This document shows, one piece after another, positions 57,067 to 64,000 of a stretch of DNA of 64,000 nt. The notes under the pieces are model-generated. The model did no database searches. It was not told the origin of the DNA and saw only the letters and a list, made by a program, of their open reading frames with translations. The position numbers and the translations under genes were made by a program. Source of the DNA: UBA2211 sp035404185 (lineage in GTDB: Bacteria > Patescibacteriota > Minisyncoccia > Minisyncoccales > Minisyncoccaceae); assembly GCA_965230985.1 (NCBI GenBank), contig OZ246399.1:591402-655401 (forward strand), read 5' to 3'. Each line of letters starts with the position of its first letter. Positions within the stretch are counted from its first letter, which is position 1.

Positions 57067-57345
57067 TTAAAAAATATCATTGTTCCAATAAATGTCTTGC
57101 AACACCTTGGAGCAACAAATCCCTATAATCTGCTTTGCAGAATCTACAGGCACCCATATAACGATACTGTTTGGTCTATTTTCAGTTCCTTCTTTCAGGA
57201 AAAAATCAGCAAATCCCCTCTTGTGAAGATTCAAGGAGAGTGTCCTTAAAAACTCTCCATCCTTAATTAATTCCTTTTCTACTTCTACAAGAGGAAAGAA
57301 GTTGATTCCTTCCTTTTCAATCCTTTCTTTGCTTTCAATTTTCAT
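57067..57345 (-). CDS. Hypothetical protein of the RNA-rich island
   Basis: 92 residues starting MKIESKERIEKEGINFFPLV. It is charged in the N-terminal half and more hydrophobic in the C-terminal half (NSIVIWVPVDSAKQIIGICC). No family is recognised. The ATG follows GAGG by six bases. Upstream lie R2 copy B and the conserved-apex stem-loop, the same leader parts that precede the zinc-ribbon gene at 53222, which implies shared regulation. No E3 hairpin follows; the next promoter begins 44 bases downstream. Confidence 0.55.
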   Translation of the reverse strand: MKIESKERIEKEGINFFPLVEVEKELIKDGEFLRTLSLNLHKRGFADFFLKEGTENRPNSIVIWVPVDSAKQIIGICCSKVLQDIYWNNDIF

Positions 57346-57388
57346 TTCAAACCTCGATCGTAATTGCTTTTAATTTCATAATTCTCAA

Positions 57389-57446
57389 CTTCCCTACTAT
57401 TATCGGCCCCCAATCTCTCCATTGGAGACCGAGAATAATAGGGAAA
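57389..57446 (-). ncRNA. Conserved-apex stem-loop, copy B (HC)
   Basis: Stem TTCCCTATTAT...TCGG with CCGA.TAATAGTAGGGAA; apex TCTCCAATGGAGAGATTGG as in copy A. The stem bases are replaced as pairs relative to 54006-54063. Confidence 0.65.
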
Positions 57447-57469
57447 TTAAAACGTATGAATTAAGCTTT

Positions 57470-57789
57470 TTTATTAAAGAACTATCCTTCTTGAAATTGT
57501 TTAATTTTCCAAGAAGATTTCTAAAGATTTTATAATCTTCAGCATATCTTCCCGCAAAAAAACGGCTAGGATATCTCTTGAAAGTTATAGCTCTAGATAG
57601 AACTTTTCCTTAAAAGAGATCTCCCAGCCGTTCAAATAAACAACTAGTATCTGCTATTTCTTACGGAACACAGGCAGACCTCAACCTGATTCCTTATTCC
57701 TTTCGGAATAGAAATAACGGGTCCATTATTTAACCTCGCGGACATACGAAACTAACACTTAAAAATCAATGATCTCAACTTACATTATG
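57470..57789 (-). ncRNA. Candidate riboswitch-like leader R2, copy B
   Basis: Same order as copy A: promoter, conserved domain with TGGACCCGTTAT, TATTCCGAAAGGAATA and ATCAGGTTGAGGTCTGCCTG, then the terminator at 57561-57632, then GCGGGAAGATATGCTGAAGA. The post-terminator hairpin is AAGAT/ATCTT where copy A has AAGAC/GTCTT, and TCTTCTTG/CAAGAAG where copy A has TCTTCTCG/CGAGAAG. Confidence 0.65.
57556..57632 (-). terminator. Leader terminator in R2 copy B
   Basis: AACGGCTGGGAGATCTCTT pairs with AAGAGATATCCTAGCCGTT (18 of 19 positions counting G-U) and is followed by seven T residues. Confidence 0.8.
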
Positions 57790-57818
57790 ACTGTACACTA
57801 TTATCAAATTTTTGTCAA
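57790..57818 (-). promoter_or_regulatory. Promoter of R2 copy B
   Basis: TTGACA (57813-57818), 17-base spacer, TACAGT (57790-57795) on the minus strand. Confidence 0.8.
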
Positions 57819-57837
57819 TACCACCAAACCTACATCA

Positions 57838-58938
57838 TCAATCTCCCTCAGCTCCAGCATTTTTTAGTTCTTTTATAATATCCGATTTATCTTCCCTCGT
57901 CACATTCTTAAATATTCTCCCCACCCAAGTTAATGCAGTCCATCCATTATTATCTTTCACATTAACATCAGCACCAGCATTAATTAACATCTTAACCGAA
58001 TCTAAATTTAACCAACTAGAAGCATACATCAATGCGGTTTTTCCATCGTTATTTTTTGCGTTCACATCCGCACCGAGCTTAATTAGTTCATTAACTGATT
58101 CTGGATAGTCATGAGCATACATAAGCGCAGTATCCCCTAGACTGTTTTTTGCGTTCACATCCGCACCCGCATTAACAAGTTCTTGTAATATTTTGACTCT
58201 TTGCATTTTATCATCAATCCCTCCGGTAGTAGCAATGCACATTAATACTGTTTCTTCTGTATACCATCGCCGTGTTTCAATATTATTTTCAATTTTAACA
58301 AAATCTGTATGAGACATTGCATTAACATCGGCACCACTTTTTATCAATTCTCTAGCCATTTCAACCGATTTAACAGACGCTATTGGAGTAAAACCTCCTT
58401 TCGTATTTTTATTCACGTCTGCTCCAGACTTGATGAGTTCTTGGACTATTTCAAAATGATTCTCACAAATAGCATCTATTAATGCTGTTCCTCCTGATTC
58501 CCGCACTTCATCTATTTCTGCTCCAGATTTGATAAGTTCTTGGACTATTTCAAGATATCCTTTCTCGGAAGCAAGCATTAGCGGAGTCATTTCTTCGCCA
58601 GTCTTGATATTTATATCTGCTCCAGATTTGATAAGTTCTTGGACTATTTCAAGATATCCTTTCTCGGAAGCAATCGACAATGACGAATTCCCAAAAGTAT
58701 CTCTTGCGTTAATATCGACGCCAACCTTTAATAATTCTTGAACTTTATACAAGTCTCCTGATTCGACAGATTCCATCAATAAATTAACTCTCTCTTTTTG
58801 ATTAAGAACGTTATAATTAGTAGATGGCATTTGATTTTTTTCTTTAAAAAAATAATATATTCCTCCACTAACTAAAAATAAGATGATGATTACGATTATT
58901 AAAATATTATTAACAAATCCTTTATAATTATAATTCAT
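57838..58938 (-). CDS. Membrane-anchored ankyrin-repeat protein
   Basis: 366 residues. One N-terminal membrane helix (NNILIIVIIILFLVSGGIYY) then about nine ankyrin repeats from residue ~50 (EIVQELIKSGADIN..., GDTALMYAHDYPESVNELIK). Ankyrin repeats bind proteins. With a signal-anchor the array probably faces outward, where it could touch a partner or host cell; this orientation is inferred. Two repeats share ~57 identical bases, a recent duplication. The RNA-rich island begins right after the gene. Confidence 0.85.
   Translation of the reverse strand: MNYNYKGFVNNILIIVIIILFLVSGGIYYFFKEKNQMPSTNYNVLNQKERVNLLMESVESGDLYKVQELLKVGVDINARDTFGNSSLSIASEKGYLEIVQELIKSGADINIKTGEEMTPLMLASEKGYLEIVQELIKSGAEIDEVRESGGTALIDAICENHFEIVQELIKSGADVNKNTKGGFTPIASVKSVEMARELIKSGADVNAMSHTDFVKIENNIETRRWYTEETVLMCIATTGGIDDKMQRVKILQELVNAGADVNAKNSLGDTALMYAHDYPESVNELIKLGADVNAKNNDGKTALMYASSWLNLDSVKMLINAGADVNVKDNNGWTALTWVGRIFKNVTREDKSDIIKELKNAGAEGD
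58521..58676 (-). repeat. Duplicated ankyrin-repeat DNA
   Basis: GCTCCAGATTTGATAAGTTC and the ~36 bases that follow occur twice, about 99 bases apart, spelling EKGYLEIVQELIKSGA in two neighbouring repeats. Confidence 0.85.
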
Positions 58939-58958
58939 ATTTTAATTATTATATTACT

Positions 58959-60884
58959 TTAATTTCCACCCTCATTAACTATATCTTGTGCATTCTGTTC
59001 AAGTTGTTTCTCTCCAAAGTAGTACCCTAAAGTTTCCCTTGCCACTAAGTTGGCTAAACCGGTGTTTTTAGGAACACTTTCCACAATAACAGTCAAAACT
59101 ATCTCTGGGTCATCATAGGGAGCAAAAACAGTGATTAAGTTATGATAAACCTCACTCTTTCCTGTTTGGGCAGTTCCAGTTTTAGCGGCTGAAGAAACTG
59201 GCAAATATTGCAATGAACGGGCAGTTCCAGCAGAAGACAAAACGGTTTCTCTCATTCCCTCTCTTACTGAATCAATAGAAGCTAAAGAAACAAAATTCTC
59301 ACTAACTACTTCTGGTTCAAACTTTTTAATTGTTTGATTATTATTATCTAAAATACTATTAACAACTTGCGGTTTCATTAATTTTCCTCGATTGGCAATT
59401 GAAGAAATAGCCATGGTTAATTGTAATGGAGTTGCCTTAAAATAACCCTGTCCAATTGAAATATTATAAGTATCTCCTGGATACCAGGGAGTTCCTATTG
59501 TACTTTCCTTCCAATCTGAATTAGGAACAAGCCCGACACTCTCTTCGGGCAAGTCAATATTTGTTTTAGAACCAAATCCAAATTTCTCTAAATACTTTGA
59601 AATTTTGGCTATTCCTAAACCATTAAAATTCTTATACCCTCCTCCAACCATATAAAAGAATGTATCGCAAGATTCAGCAATGGCCTTTTTTAAATTAGTC
59701 CATCCATGAACCGCCCAGTCTTTTTTAAATGTTCCATCTTTTAATTCTATTCCTCCTTCACAATATATTTCTTTGTCTGCTGTGACAATGCCCTGCTCTA
59801 AGGCTGCGACAGCAATCATTGGCTTTAAAGTTGAACCAGTTGGATATTCTCCCGAAGTAGCTCGATTATAAAAAGAAACTTTAGGATCTTTTAATAAATC
59901 GTTAAATTCCTTACTAGTTAAATCTTTAGAAAACATATTATTATCAAAAGAAGGATAGGAAATTAAAGACAAAACTTCTCCTGTTTTGGGATTTACTGCT
60001 ACGACTGACCCCCCTTTGGCATTATATCCATCGACTGCCTCCTTTAAAAACTGCGCTGCTTTTTCTTGTAAATCATAATCAATATTTAAGACTAAGTTGC
60101 TCCCAGATTCAGATGGCTTAATAATCTCTTCTTTAACTAAATTTCCATGAACGTCTTTCTCTCGATTAATTTCTCCTGGTATTTCTTTTAATACATCGTT
60201 GTATTGTTTTTCTATGCCTGATTCTCCCATAGAACTATCCCCCGAAACATACCCTATAACAGAAGCTAAATCATATCCACTTAAATATTCCCTATTTTTT
60301 TTCTTAACAATTTCGAATCCGGTCAATTCTTCTTCTTTGGTTTTCAAAATAATGATCTTGTCTTTATCAACATCTCTCGCTAAAGAAAATTCACTTTCTC
60401 CTGCTTTTTCCATCTCCTCAATATTTTTATTTAAATCTTCAAAAGGTGTATCTAGAATACGAGCTACTTCTCTTATCTGTTTTTCCCTCAATAATTCATC
60501 TTTTGGTAATTTTGAAAAATCACAAACCAAGTCAAATCCTTGCGTATTAATAACTAATTGCTTAAAGTTACGGTCATAGATAATACCTCTCTGAGCCTCA
60601 ATTTCACTAGAAAGAAATTTATTTTTCTCTGCTTTTTCATTATAAGTATTATATTGAAGAACCTGAAAAGAAAAACAGCGGAAAAATAACACTCCAATTA
60701 TTAAAATAAAAGAAGTAAAAACTATCTGAAATATTCTTTGCGATAAAGCAGTTTCTATTATATATGAATTCTTGTCTCTTTTGTGTGTTAAGGCATCCAA
60801 AAAAAGATCATCAGTTTCGATGTCCGTATTCTTTCTCTTTATTTTAAATTTTTGGCATCCACGAGAGCGATGGAATCCTAACAT
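58959..60884 (-). CDS. mrdA: Penicillin-binding protein 2 (elongasome transpeptidase)
   Basis: 641 residues: membrane helix (IVFTSFILIIGVLFFRCF), PBP dimerisation domain (SSEIEAQRGIIYDRNFKQLV) and transpeptidase with STLK (GEYPTGSTLKPMIAVAALEQ), SCD (AIAESCDTFFYMVGGGY) and KTG (SAAKTGTAQTG). It crosslinks peptidoglycan during side-wall growth. It overlaps mreD by 41 bases and forms mreC-mreD-mrdA. mreB is not in the window. Confidence 0.93.
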   Translation of the reverse strand: MLGFHRSRGCQKFKIKRKNTDIETDDLFLDALTHKRDKNSYIIETALSQRIFQIVFTSFILIIGVLFFRCFSFQVLQYNTYNEKAEKNKFLSSEIEAQRGIIYDRNFKQLVINTQGFDLVCDFSKLPKDELLREKQIREVARILDTPFEDLNKNIEEMEKAGESEFSLARDVDKDKIIILKTKEEELTGFEIVKKKNREYLSGYDLASVIGYVSGDSSMGESGIEKQYNDVLKEIPGEINREKDVHGNLVKEEIIKPSESGSNLVLNIDYDLQEKAAQFLKEAVDGYNAKGGSVVAVNPKTGEVLSLISYPSFDNNMFSKDLTSKEFNDLLKDPKVSFYNRATSGEYPTGSTLKPMIAVAALEQGIVTADKEIYCEGGIELKDGTFKKDWAVHGWTNLKKAIAESCDTFFYMVGGGYKNFNGLGIAKISKYLEKFGFGSKTNIDLPEESVGLVPNSDWKESTIGTPWYPGDTYNISIGQGYFKATPLQLTMAISSIANRGKLMKPQVVNSILDNNNQTIKKFEPEVVSENFVSLASIDSVREGMRETVLSSAGTARSLQYLPVSSAAKTGTAQTGKSEVYHNLITVFAPYDDPEIVLTVIVESVPKNTGLANLVARETLGYYFGEKQLEQNAQDIVNEGGN

Positions 60885-61161
60885 ATTTGGATAGTATAAA
60901 TTTTAATAACAAAGAACCCAACAAGAAAGACAAAGCCAATAAACCAATAAAATGAGCAGAATATATATCGAGCATTAATCCTAAAAAGAAAGCTGAAAAT
61001 AATCCTATCCTTCCTTGTGGCTCTTCTAAAAAATTAATTAATAAAACGAGAAAAATAAGAAAGCTAAAAAAAGTAAAAAAAAGCAAATAGCTTGTTTCAA
61101 AAATAAATAAATAATACATCGCCACAATCAAAAATACAGTTTTAAAAATCTCCTTAATCAT
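60844..61161 (-). CDS. mreD: MreD-like rod-shape protein, short
   Basis: 105 residues with four to five membrane helices and little else. It is shorter than the ~160-residue E. coli protein. Assigned because it lies between mreC and mrdA with overlaps on both sides, and RIGLFSAFFLGLMLDIYSAH is the usual MreD motif. Confidence 0.8.
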   Translation of the reverse strand: MIKEIFKTVFLIVAMYYLFIFETSYLLFFTFFSFLIFLVLLINFLEEPQGRIGLFSAFFLGLMLDIYSAHFIGLLALSFLLGSLLLKFILSKYVRIPSLSWMPKI

Positions 61162-61939
61162 TATATATCTCTGCTATTTTAATTATAAAAACATTATTAA
61201 TCGTACTTAAATCAAAAACTTTTTCAATGTCAGCGGTCTGATACGTTTCATTATCAATCTTTTTGATATTCTTTACTTTTCCCATTAAAAGCCCGGCTGG
61301 ATAATTCCCTCCCATAGCTGAAGTCACCACCAGACTTCCCTCTTTTAATTCTTTATCACGAGCCACCATATCTAAGGTTAAATTTAGATTTCCCTCTCCT
61401 TTACTTAAAGCAAAAACTCCACTATCGGGTATCTCAACATCAATAAGATTGTTCTTTTGAGTAATAAGCATCACTCGAGAATAAGATGGATAAACATCGA
61501 CTACTTTTCCTAAAAGAACCTTACCAGAAACAATCACTGGAAATCCTTTCTTAACTCCATCATTAGATCCAATATTTACCAAAAGAGAATCTGCTAAAAT
61601 ATCTTTTGATATCACTCGTCCTAACATCAAATTAAACTCTTTTTCTAATCCTAAATCTAAACTATTTCTTAAAAACTCATTCTCTTCCTTTATTTTTTGA
61701 AAATCAGCTAAATCGGAAAGAAGCTTTTGATTTTCTTCAATTAATTTCTTATTTAACTCTTCCTGATTCTTATTAGAAAAAGCTTGTTCGCTTCCTTTAT
61801 TCCACAATGAAGCCATCAAATTCTCCGATTTTGAATAAACAAAATTCTTTAATGCGTCCTTGAAAAAAGAGTTAATAACTAGAAAACAAAAAAAGAGCAG
61901 AATTAAAACCGTTATTCTTTTCTTAGTTAAAATCTTCAT
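61154..61939 (-). CDS. mreC: Rod-shape-determining protein MreC
   Basis: About 261 residues: N-terminal helix (RITVLILLFFCFLVINSFF), coiled coil (~50-85) and the beta domain (LMLGRVISKDILADSLLVNI, GVKKGFPVIVSGKVLLGKVV, LVVTSAMGGNYPAGLLMGKV). The open frame runs 29 codons further up, but a TTGTCT-(17)-TATAAT promoter there ends exactly six bases before the ATG at 61937-61939. That ATG is chosen; the message is probably leaderless. Confidence 0.92.
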   Translation of the reverse strand: MKILTKKRITVLILLFFCFLVINSFFKDALKNFVYSKSENLMASLWNKGSEQAFSNKNQEELNKKLIEENQKLLSDLADFQKIKEENEFLRNSLDLGLEKEFNLMLGRVISKDILADSLLVNIGSNDGVKKGFPVIVSGKVLLGKVVDVYPSYSRVMLITQKNNLIDVEIPDSGVFALSKGEGNLNLTLDMVARDKELKEGSLVVTSAMGGNYPAGLLMGKVKNIKKIDNETYQTADIEKVFDLSTINNVFIIKIAEIYND

Positions 61940-61945
61940 ACCCTG

Positions 61946-61974
61946 ATTATATACTATCCCCCTTAAAAAGACAA
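61946..61974 (-). promoter_or_regulatory. mreC promoter (leaderless type)
   Basis: TTGTCT (61969-61974), 17 bases and TATAAT (61946-61951), six bases before the ATG. Confidence 0.75.
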
Positions 61975-62043
61975 AATTGACAACCTGCCTTAAAAATGCG
62001 AAAAAAGATTTGTAATCTTTGTACATTCACATAGAGGTGCAAA

Positions 62044-62718
62044 ATGGGAAATTGGGATTATGCTTTAACAGTAAATAAAGCTGAATTATTGCGACAATTA
62101 AAGGGAGATGAGCTAGTCTTGATATACAGTTTATCAGACCTTACTGACCACGCAATCGTATCGAATCTTGAACAAACAAATACCAACATCAAAGATTGGT
62201 TTTCCTTGGCCAGCCTTCCGTGGGTTGGGAAGAAACCATTCATCATAATCGCCGAAAAAATGGTAAGTTGCGCCAGAACCTCAAAAGAGATCAGAAGAAT
62301 ATTTTTAATAGAAAAAATTTGGTCTGATCGAGGCCACGGTGAATACAGCAACATAATCATCAAAGCAATGAATCAGCAAAATAGAATTGCTCACGAAGCC
62401 TATATCGGAGTTCTATATTATTATCAAAACCATCTGAAAGAAGATGCAATGATCTATCCGCCATTAAAGGTAATGACGATGAAAAAGGCTATACTCACGA
62501 GCAATTCATTGGAGGCTTTTCTAAATTCCAGCACAGCAGCTCGCTGGGAAACCGCAGTCAAGATGAGCCTTCAACAAATTGACTGGCCAATTGAAAAATG
62601 GAAAGACATTACTGACTCTTCTGTCCCAAAAAAATTCAAAACAATTGCACTACAGAAAATTAAAGAAATAAAAAGGGCTGGATCAACCAGCAAATATCAA
62701 ACCAAGCATAATTTTTAA
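62044..62718 (+). CDS. Hypothetical protein, SD-type gene
   Basis: 224 residues starting MGNWDYALTVNKAELLRQLK. It is mixed alpha/beta, soluble, with FIIIAEKMVSCARTSKEIRR and WPIEKWKDITDSSVPKKF. No family is recognised. The ATG follows GAGGTG by four bases, and an AAAGATT/AATCTTT hairpin lies in the leader. It has its own terminator and is GC-richer than mreC next door, matching the other SD-type single genes. Confidence 0.6.
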   Translation: MGNWDYALTVNKAELLRQLKGDELVLIYSLSDLTDHAIVSNLEQTNTNIKDWFSLASLPWVGKKPFIIIAEKMVSCARTSKEIRRIFLIEKIWSDRGHGEYSNIIIKAMNQQNRIAHEAYIGVLYYYQNHLKEDAMIYPPLKVMTMKKAILTSNSLEAFLNSSTAARWETAVKMSLQQIDWPIEKWKDITDSSVPKKFKTIALQKIKEIKRAGSTSKYQTKHNF

Positions 62719-62736
62719 TTGCTTGGTTATTTTTTG
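62702..62736 (+). terminator. Terminator of the 62-kb gene
   Basis: CCAAGCA and TGCTTGG arms around an 11-base loop, followed by TTATTTTTT. The stop codon is in the loop. Confidence 0.8.
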
Positions 62737-62765
62737 TTTAACAAAAAACTCCTTTCGATCTTTAA

Positions 62766-62872
62766 TACGGGGGCGACCTACTTTCGCGGATACCACTATC
62801 ATCGGCCTTAGAAGATTTCACTTCCGAGTTCGGAAAGGGATCGGGTGGAGCACTTCCAGTATAGCCCCCATA
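62766..62872 (-). rRNA. rrf: 5S ribosomal RNA
   Basis: About 107 bases. The ends pair (GGGGGC with GCCCCC) and the middle matches 5S on the minus strand (TCCACCCGATCCCTTTCC, GAACTCGGAAGTGAAA). It follows 23S by about 65 bases in the usual order. End points are approximate. Confidence 0.9.
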
Positions 62873-63221
62873 TTAAAAACAAAAAGGAGTAAATAATAGG
62901 AAAATAGAATAAAGCTAATAATTGCTAATCAAAGAGTTATTTTAATATTCAATTAGTATCGCTCGGCTGAACCCCTCACGGGGCTTACACCTGCGACCTA
63001 TCAAGGTCATAGTCTTTAACCTGAATAAGAGTTCTAATCTTGGAGTGGGCTTCGAGCTTAGATGCTTTCAGCTCTTATCCCTTCCTAACTTAGCTACTCA
63101 GCTATGCCCCTGGCGGGACAACTGATACACCAGAGGTTAGTTCACCCTGATCCTCTCGTACAAAGGGCAACTCTCCTCAAAACTCGACGCCTGTGGTAGA
63201 TATGGACCAACCTGTCTTACG

Positions 63222-63946
63222 CATGTAAATCACTTATTACTAAGTGCATGGACTATACCACCTCCCTGTTGATTTTTACAGGGGACCGACATATTAGCCA
63301 TTCTGTATAAAAGAATGACTCTCGCTATAAAAGCTCAGTCTCTACGGGGTTAATAAATCTTTACTTACAAGGTATTTCAATACTTCCTTCGAATCCTGCG
63401 TTCTCTTCTTGGAATAATTTAATTCCTTGAACATATCAATCTTTTTACAAAGGACTATAAAATCTTTAGCGCTCTTTGTTTTAGATTTCAATTTAAGAAT
63501 GCTGGAAAGCAATCTTAATTGTCTGGACTTCAATTTACTAAACGGCGATATTTGTTTTGCAAACTCGAGCAATGATTTTTCGTCTCCGATAGTATATTCG
63601 GCGACGCCATCTTTTCTAGATCTGGTATATCCTACTCCTAACATTTTTTTCATTTTCTCCAAAAAATCAATATAAGTTGCTTTTTGGTAAAATGTAATAT
63701 AGGGAGAGATTTGATAACCGTATCTATAAGTATCATTTTTCTTGAGTTTGACGTAAACGCTACCGTCTCCGTCTAAAAATCCAGCAATGTAAGATTTTTG
63801 AATATCGTTTATTTTCCTCATAAGTTCAAACTTACAACTTCCCTCGGTATTATCCTACCATATGACAGGTTGAAAATCAATGATAGGACTTCACCGATAT
63901 GAGTCGGTTTTGCTAACCAGATTACTCCGGTAAGCCGCCATTGTTG
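63222..63946 (-). mobile_element. Group I intron in 23S rRNA at the position equivalent to E. coli 2593
   Basis: Exons join as GACCGT / CGTAAGACAGG, equal to E. coli AACGU / CGUGAGACAG, the same site as the Chlamydomonas chloroplast I-CreI intron. The intron starts after U and ends with G, both group I rules. Near the end GTAGAGACTGAG and TGGTATAGTCC look like the two P7 strands. It encodes a LAGLIDADG protein. About 725 bases. Confidence 0.88.
63342..63821 (-). CDS. LAGLIDADG homing endonuclease (single-motif, I-CreI-like)
   Basis: 159 residues with one LAGLIDADG motif (SYIAGFLDGDGSVYVKL), followed by KMLGVGYTRSRKDGVAEYTI and QISPFSKLKSRQLRLL. One motif means it acts as a homodimer, as I-CreI does. 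Placed inside the group I intron at the I-CreI site, it should cut intronless 23S alleles and drive homing. The frame looks intact. Confidence 0.92.
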   Translation of the reverse strand: MRKINDIQKSYIAGFLDGDGSVYVKLKKNDTYRYGYQISPYITFYQKATYIDFLEKMKKMLGVGYTRSRKDGVAEYTIGDEKSLLEFAKQISPFSKLKSRQLRLLSSILKLKSKTKSAKDFIVLCKKIDMFKELNYSKKRTQDSKEVLKYLVSKDLLTP

Positions 63947-64000
63947 ACGGTCTGAACCCAGCTCACGAACCACTTTAATTGGCGAACAGCCAAACCCTTG

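Larger units (their letters stand above)
62938..64000 (-). rRNA. rrl: 23S ribosomal RNA, 3' part, interrupted by an intron; continues past window
   Basis: Minus strand. Exon sequence at 63947-64000 (helices around E. coli 2550-2593) and 62938-63221 (2594 to the 3' end) match 23S: GGTTTGGCTGTTCGCCAATT, GTTCAGACCGT, CGTAAGACAGG, then GTACGAGAGGATCAGG (sarcin-ricin-containing region). The gene is cut by the window edge. The 3' end position is approximate. Confidence 0.93.

Overview
The window is AT-rich bacterial chromosome with short spacers and most genes on the minus strand. It is most likely from an ultra-small Candidate Phyla Radiation (Patescibacteria, Parcubacteria-like) lineage. The reasons are a 23S rRNA gene split by a group I intron with a LAGLIDADG ORF, prepilin and TasA/SipW surface proteins with Cys-rich repeats, an archaeal-style valyl-tRNA synthetase, a short Obg, several very small proteins, and no long biosynthetic operons. 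The lineage is inferred from gene content, not from a tree.

Layout. 1-6.5 kb: a truncated EamA transporter, a HAD phosphatase and an inositol-lipid locus. That locus holds two myo-inositol-phosphate synthases (one fused to a sugar-binding periplasmic-protein-like domain), a divergent stand-alone sensor-like protein, a CDP-alcohol phosphatidyltransferase and a PadR-like regulator. 6.5-14 kb: a Fic/Doc toxin with a small partner, a second PadR-like gene, efp, a ferredoxin-thioredoxin reductase subunit with thioredoxin, exonuclease VII, nucleases and small membrane proteins, plus an elaborate non-coding RNA at 11.3-11.7 kb. 14-25.8 kb: a giant repeat-bearing prepilin, pyrH, purB, rlmN, rmuC, two small RNA candidates, DUF3800, a U32 peptidase, purC, a purC-like paralogue and obg. 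25.9-32.3 kb: a TasA-like/SipW secretion operon. 32.7-41 kb: rarA, a Bro-N protein, valS and large surface proteins. 41.1-50.1 kb: a long run of cell-wall and division genes (ftsQ, femAB-like, murF-like, degT, ybaB, serS). 50.1-53 kb: a 42-aa protein, pyrE, lysS, greA. 53.2-57.8 kb: an unusual RNA-rich island. 57.8-62 kb: an ankyrin protein and mrdA-mreD-mreC. 62-64 kb: an unknown gene, 5S rRNA, and the 3' end of 23S rRNA with its intron.

Two gene styles coexist. Several AT-rich genes have a TATAAT-like box exactly 6 nt before the start codon, so they are probably leaderless. A second set (MIPS fusion, its divergent partner, purB, purC, purC-like, pyrE, a 42-aa gene, several unknowns and the island genes) is visibly GC-richer. 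These genes have TTGACA-type promoters, hairpins in the 5' leader, strong Shine-Dalgarno sequences and their own terminators, and are usually single. They look like acquired or separately regulated units.

The strongest candidate for an undescribed system is the 53.2-57.8 kb island. Five small unfamiliar genes on the minus strand are embedded in duplicated structured RNA modules: promoter plus conserved domain plus terminator (twice), a second conserved RNA domain (twice), a stem-loop with an invariant apex (twice), a leader hairpin (three times) and a gene-3'-end hairpin (five times). Arms that differ between copies change so that pairing is kept, and G-U pairs favour the minus-strand RNA. 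A near-canonical type III hammerhead ribozyme lies in the same stretch.
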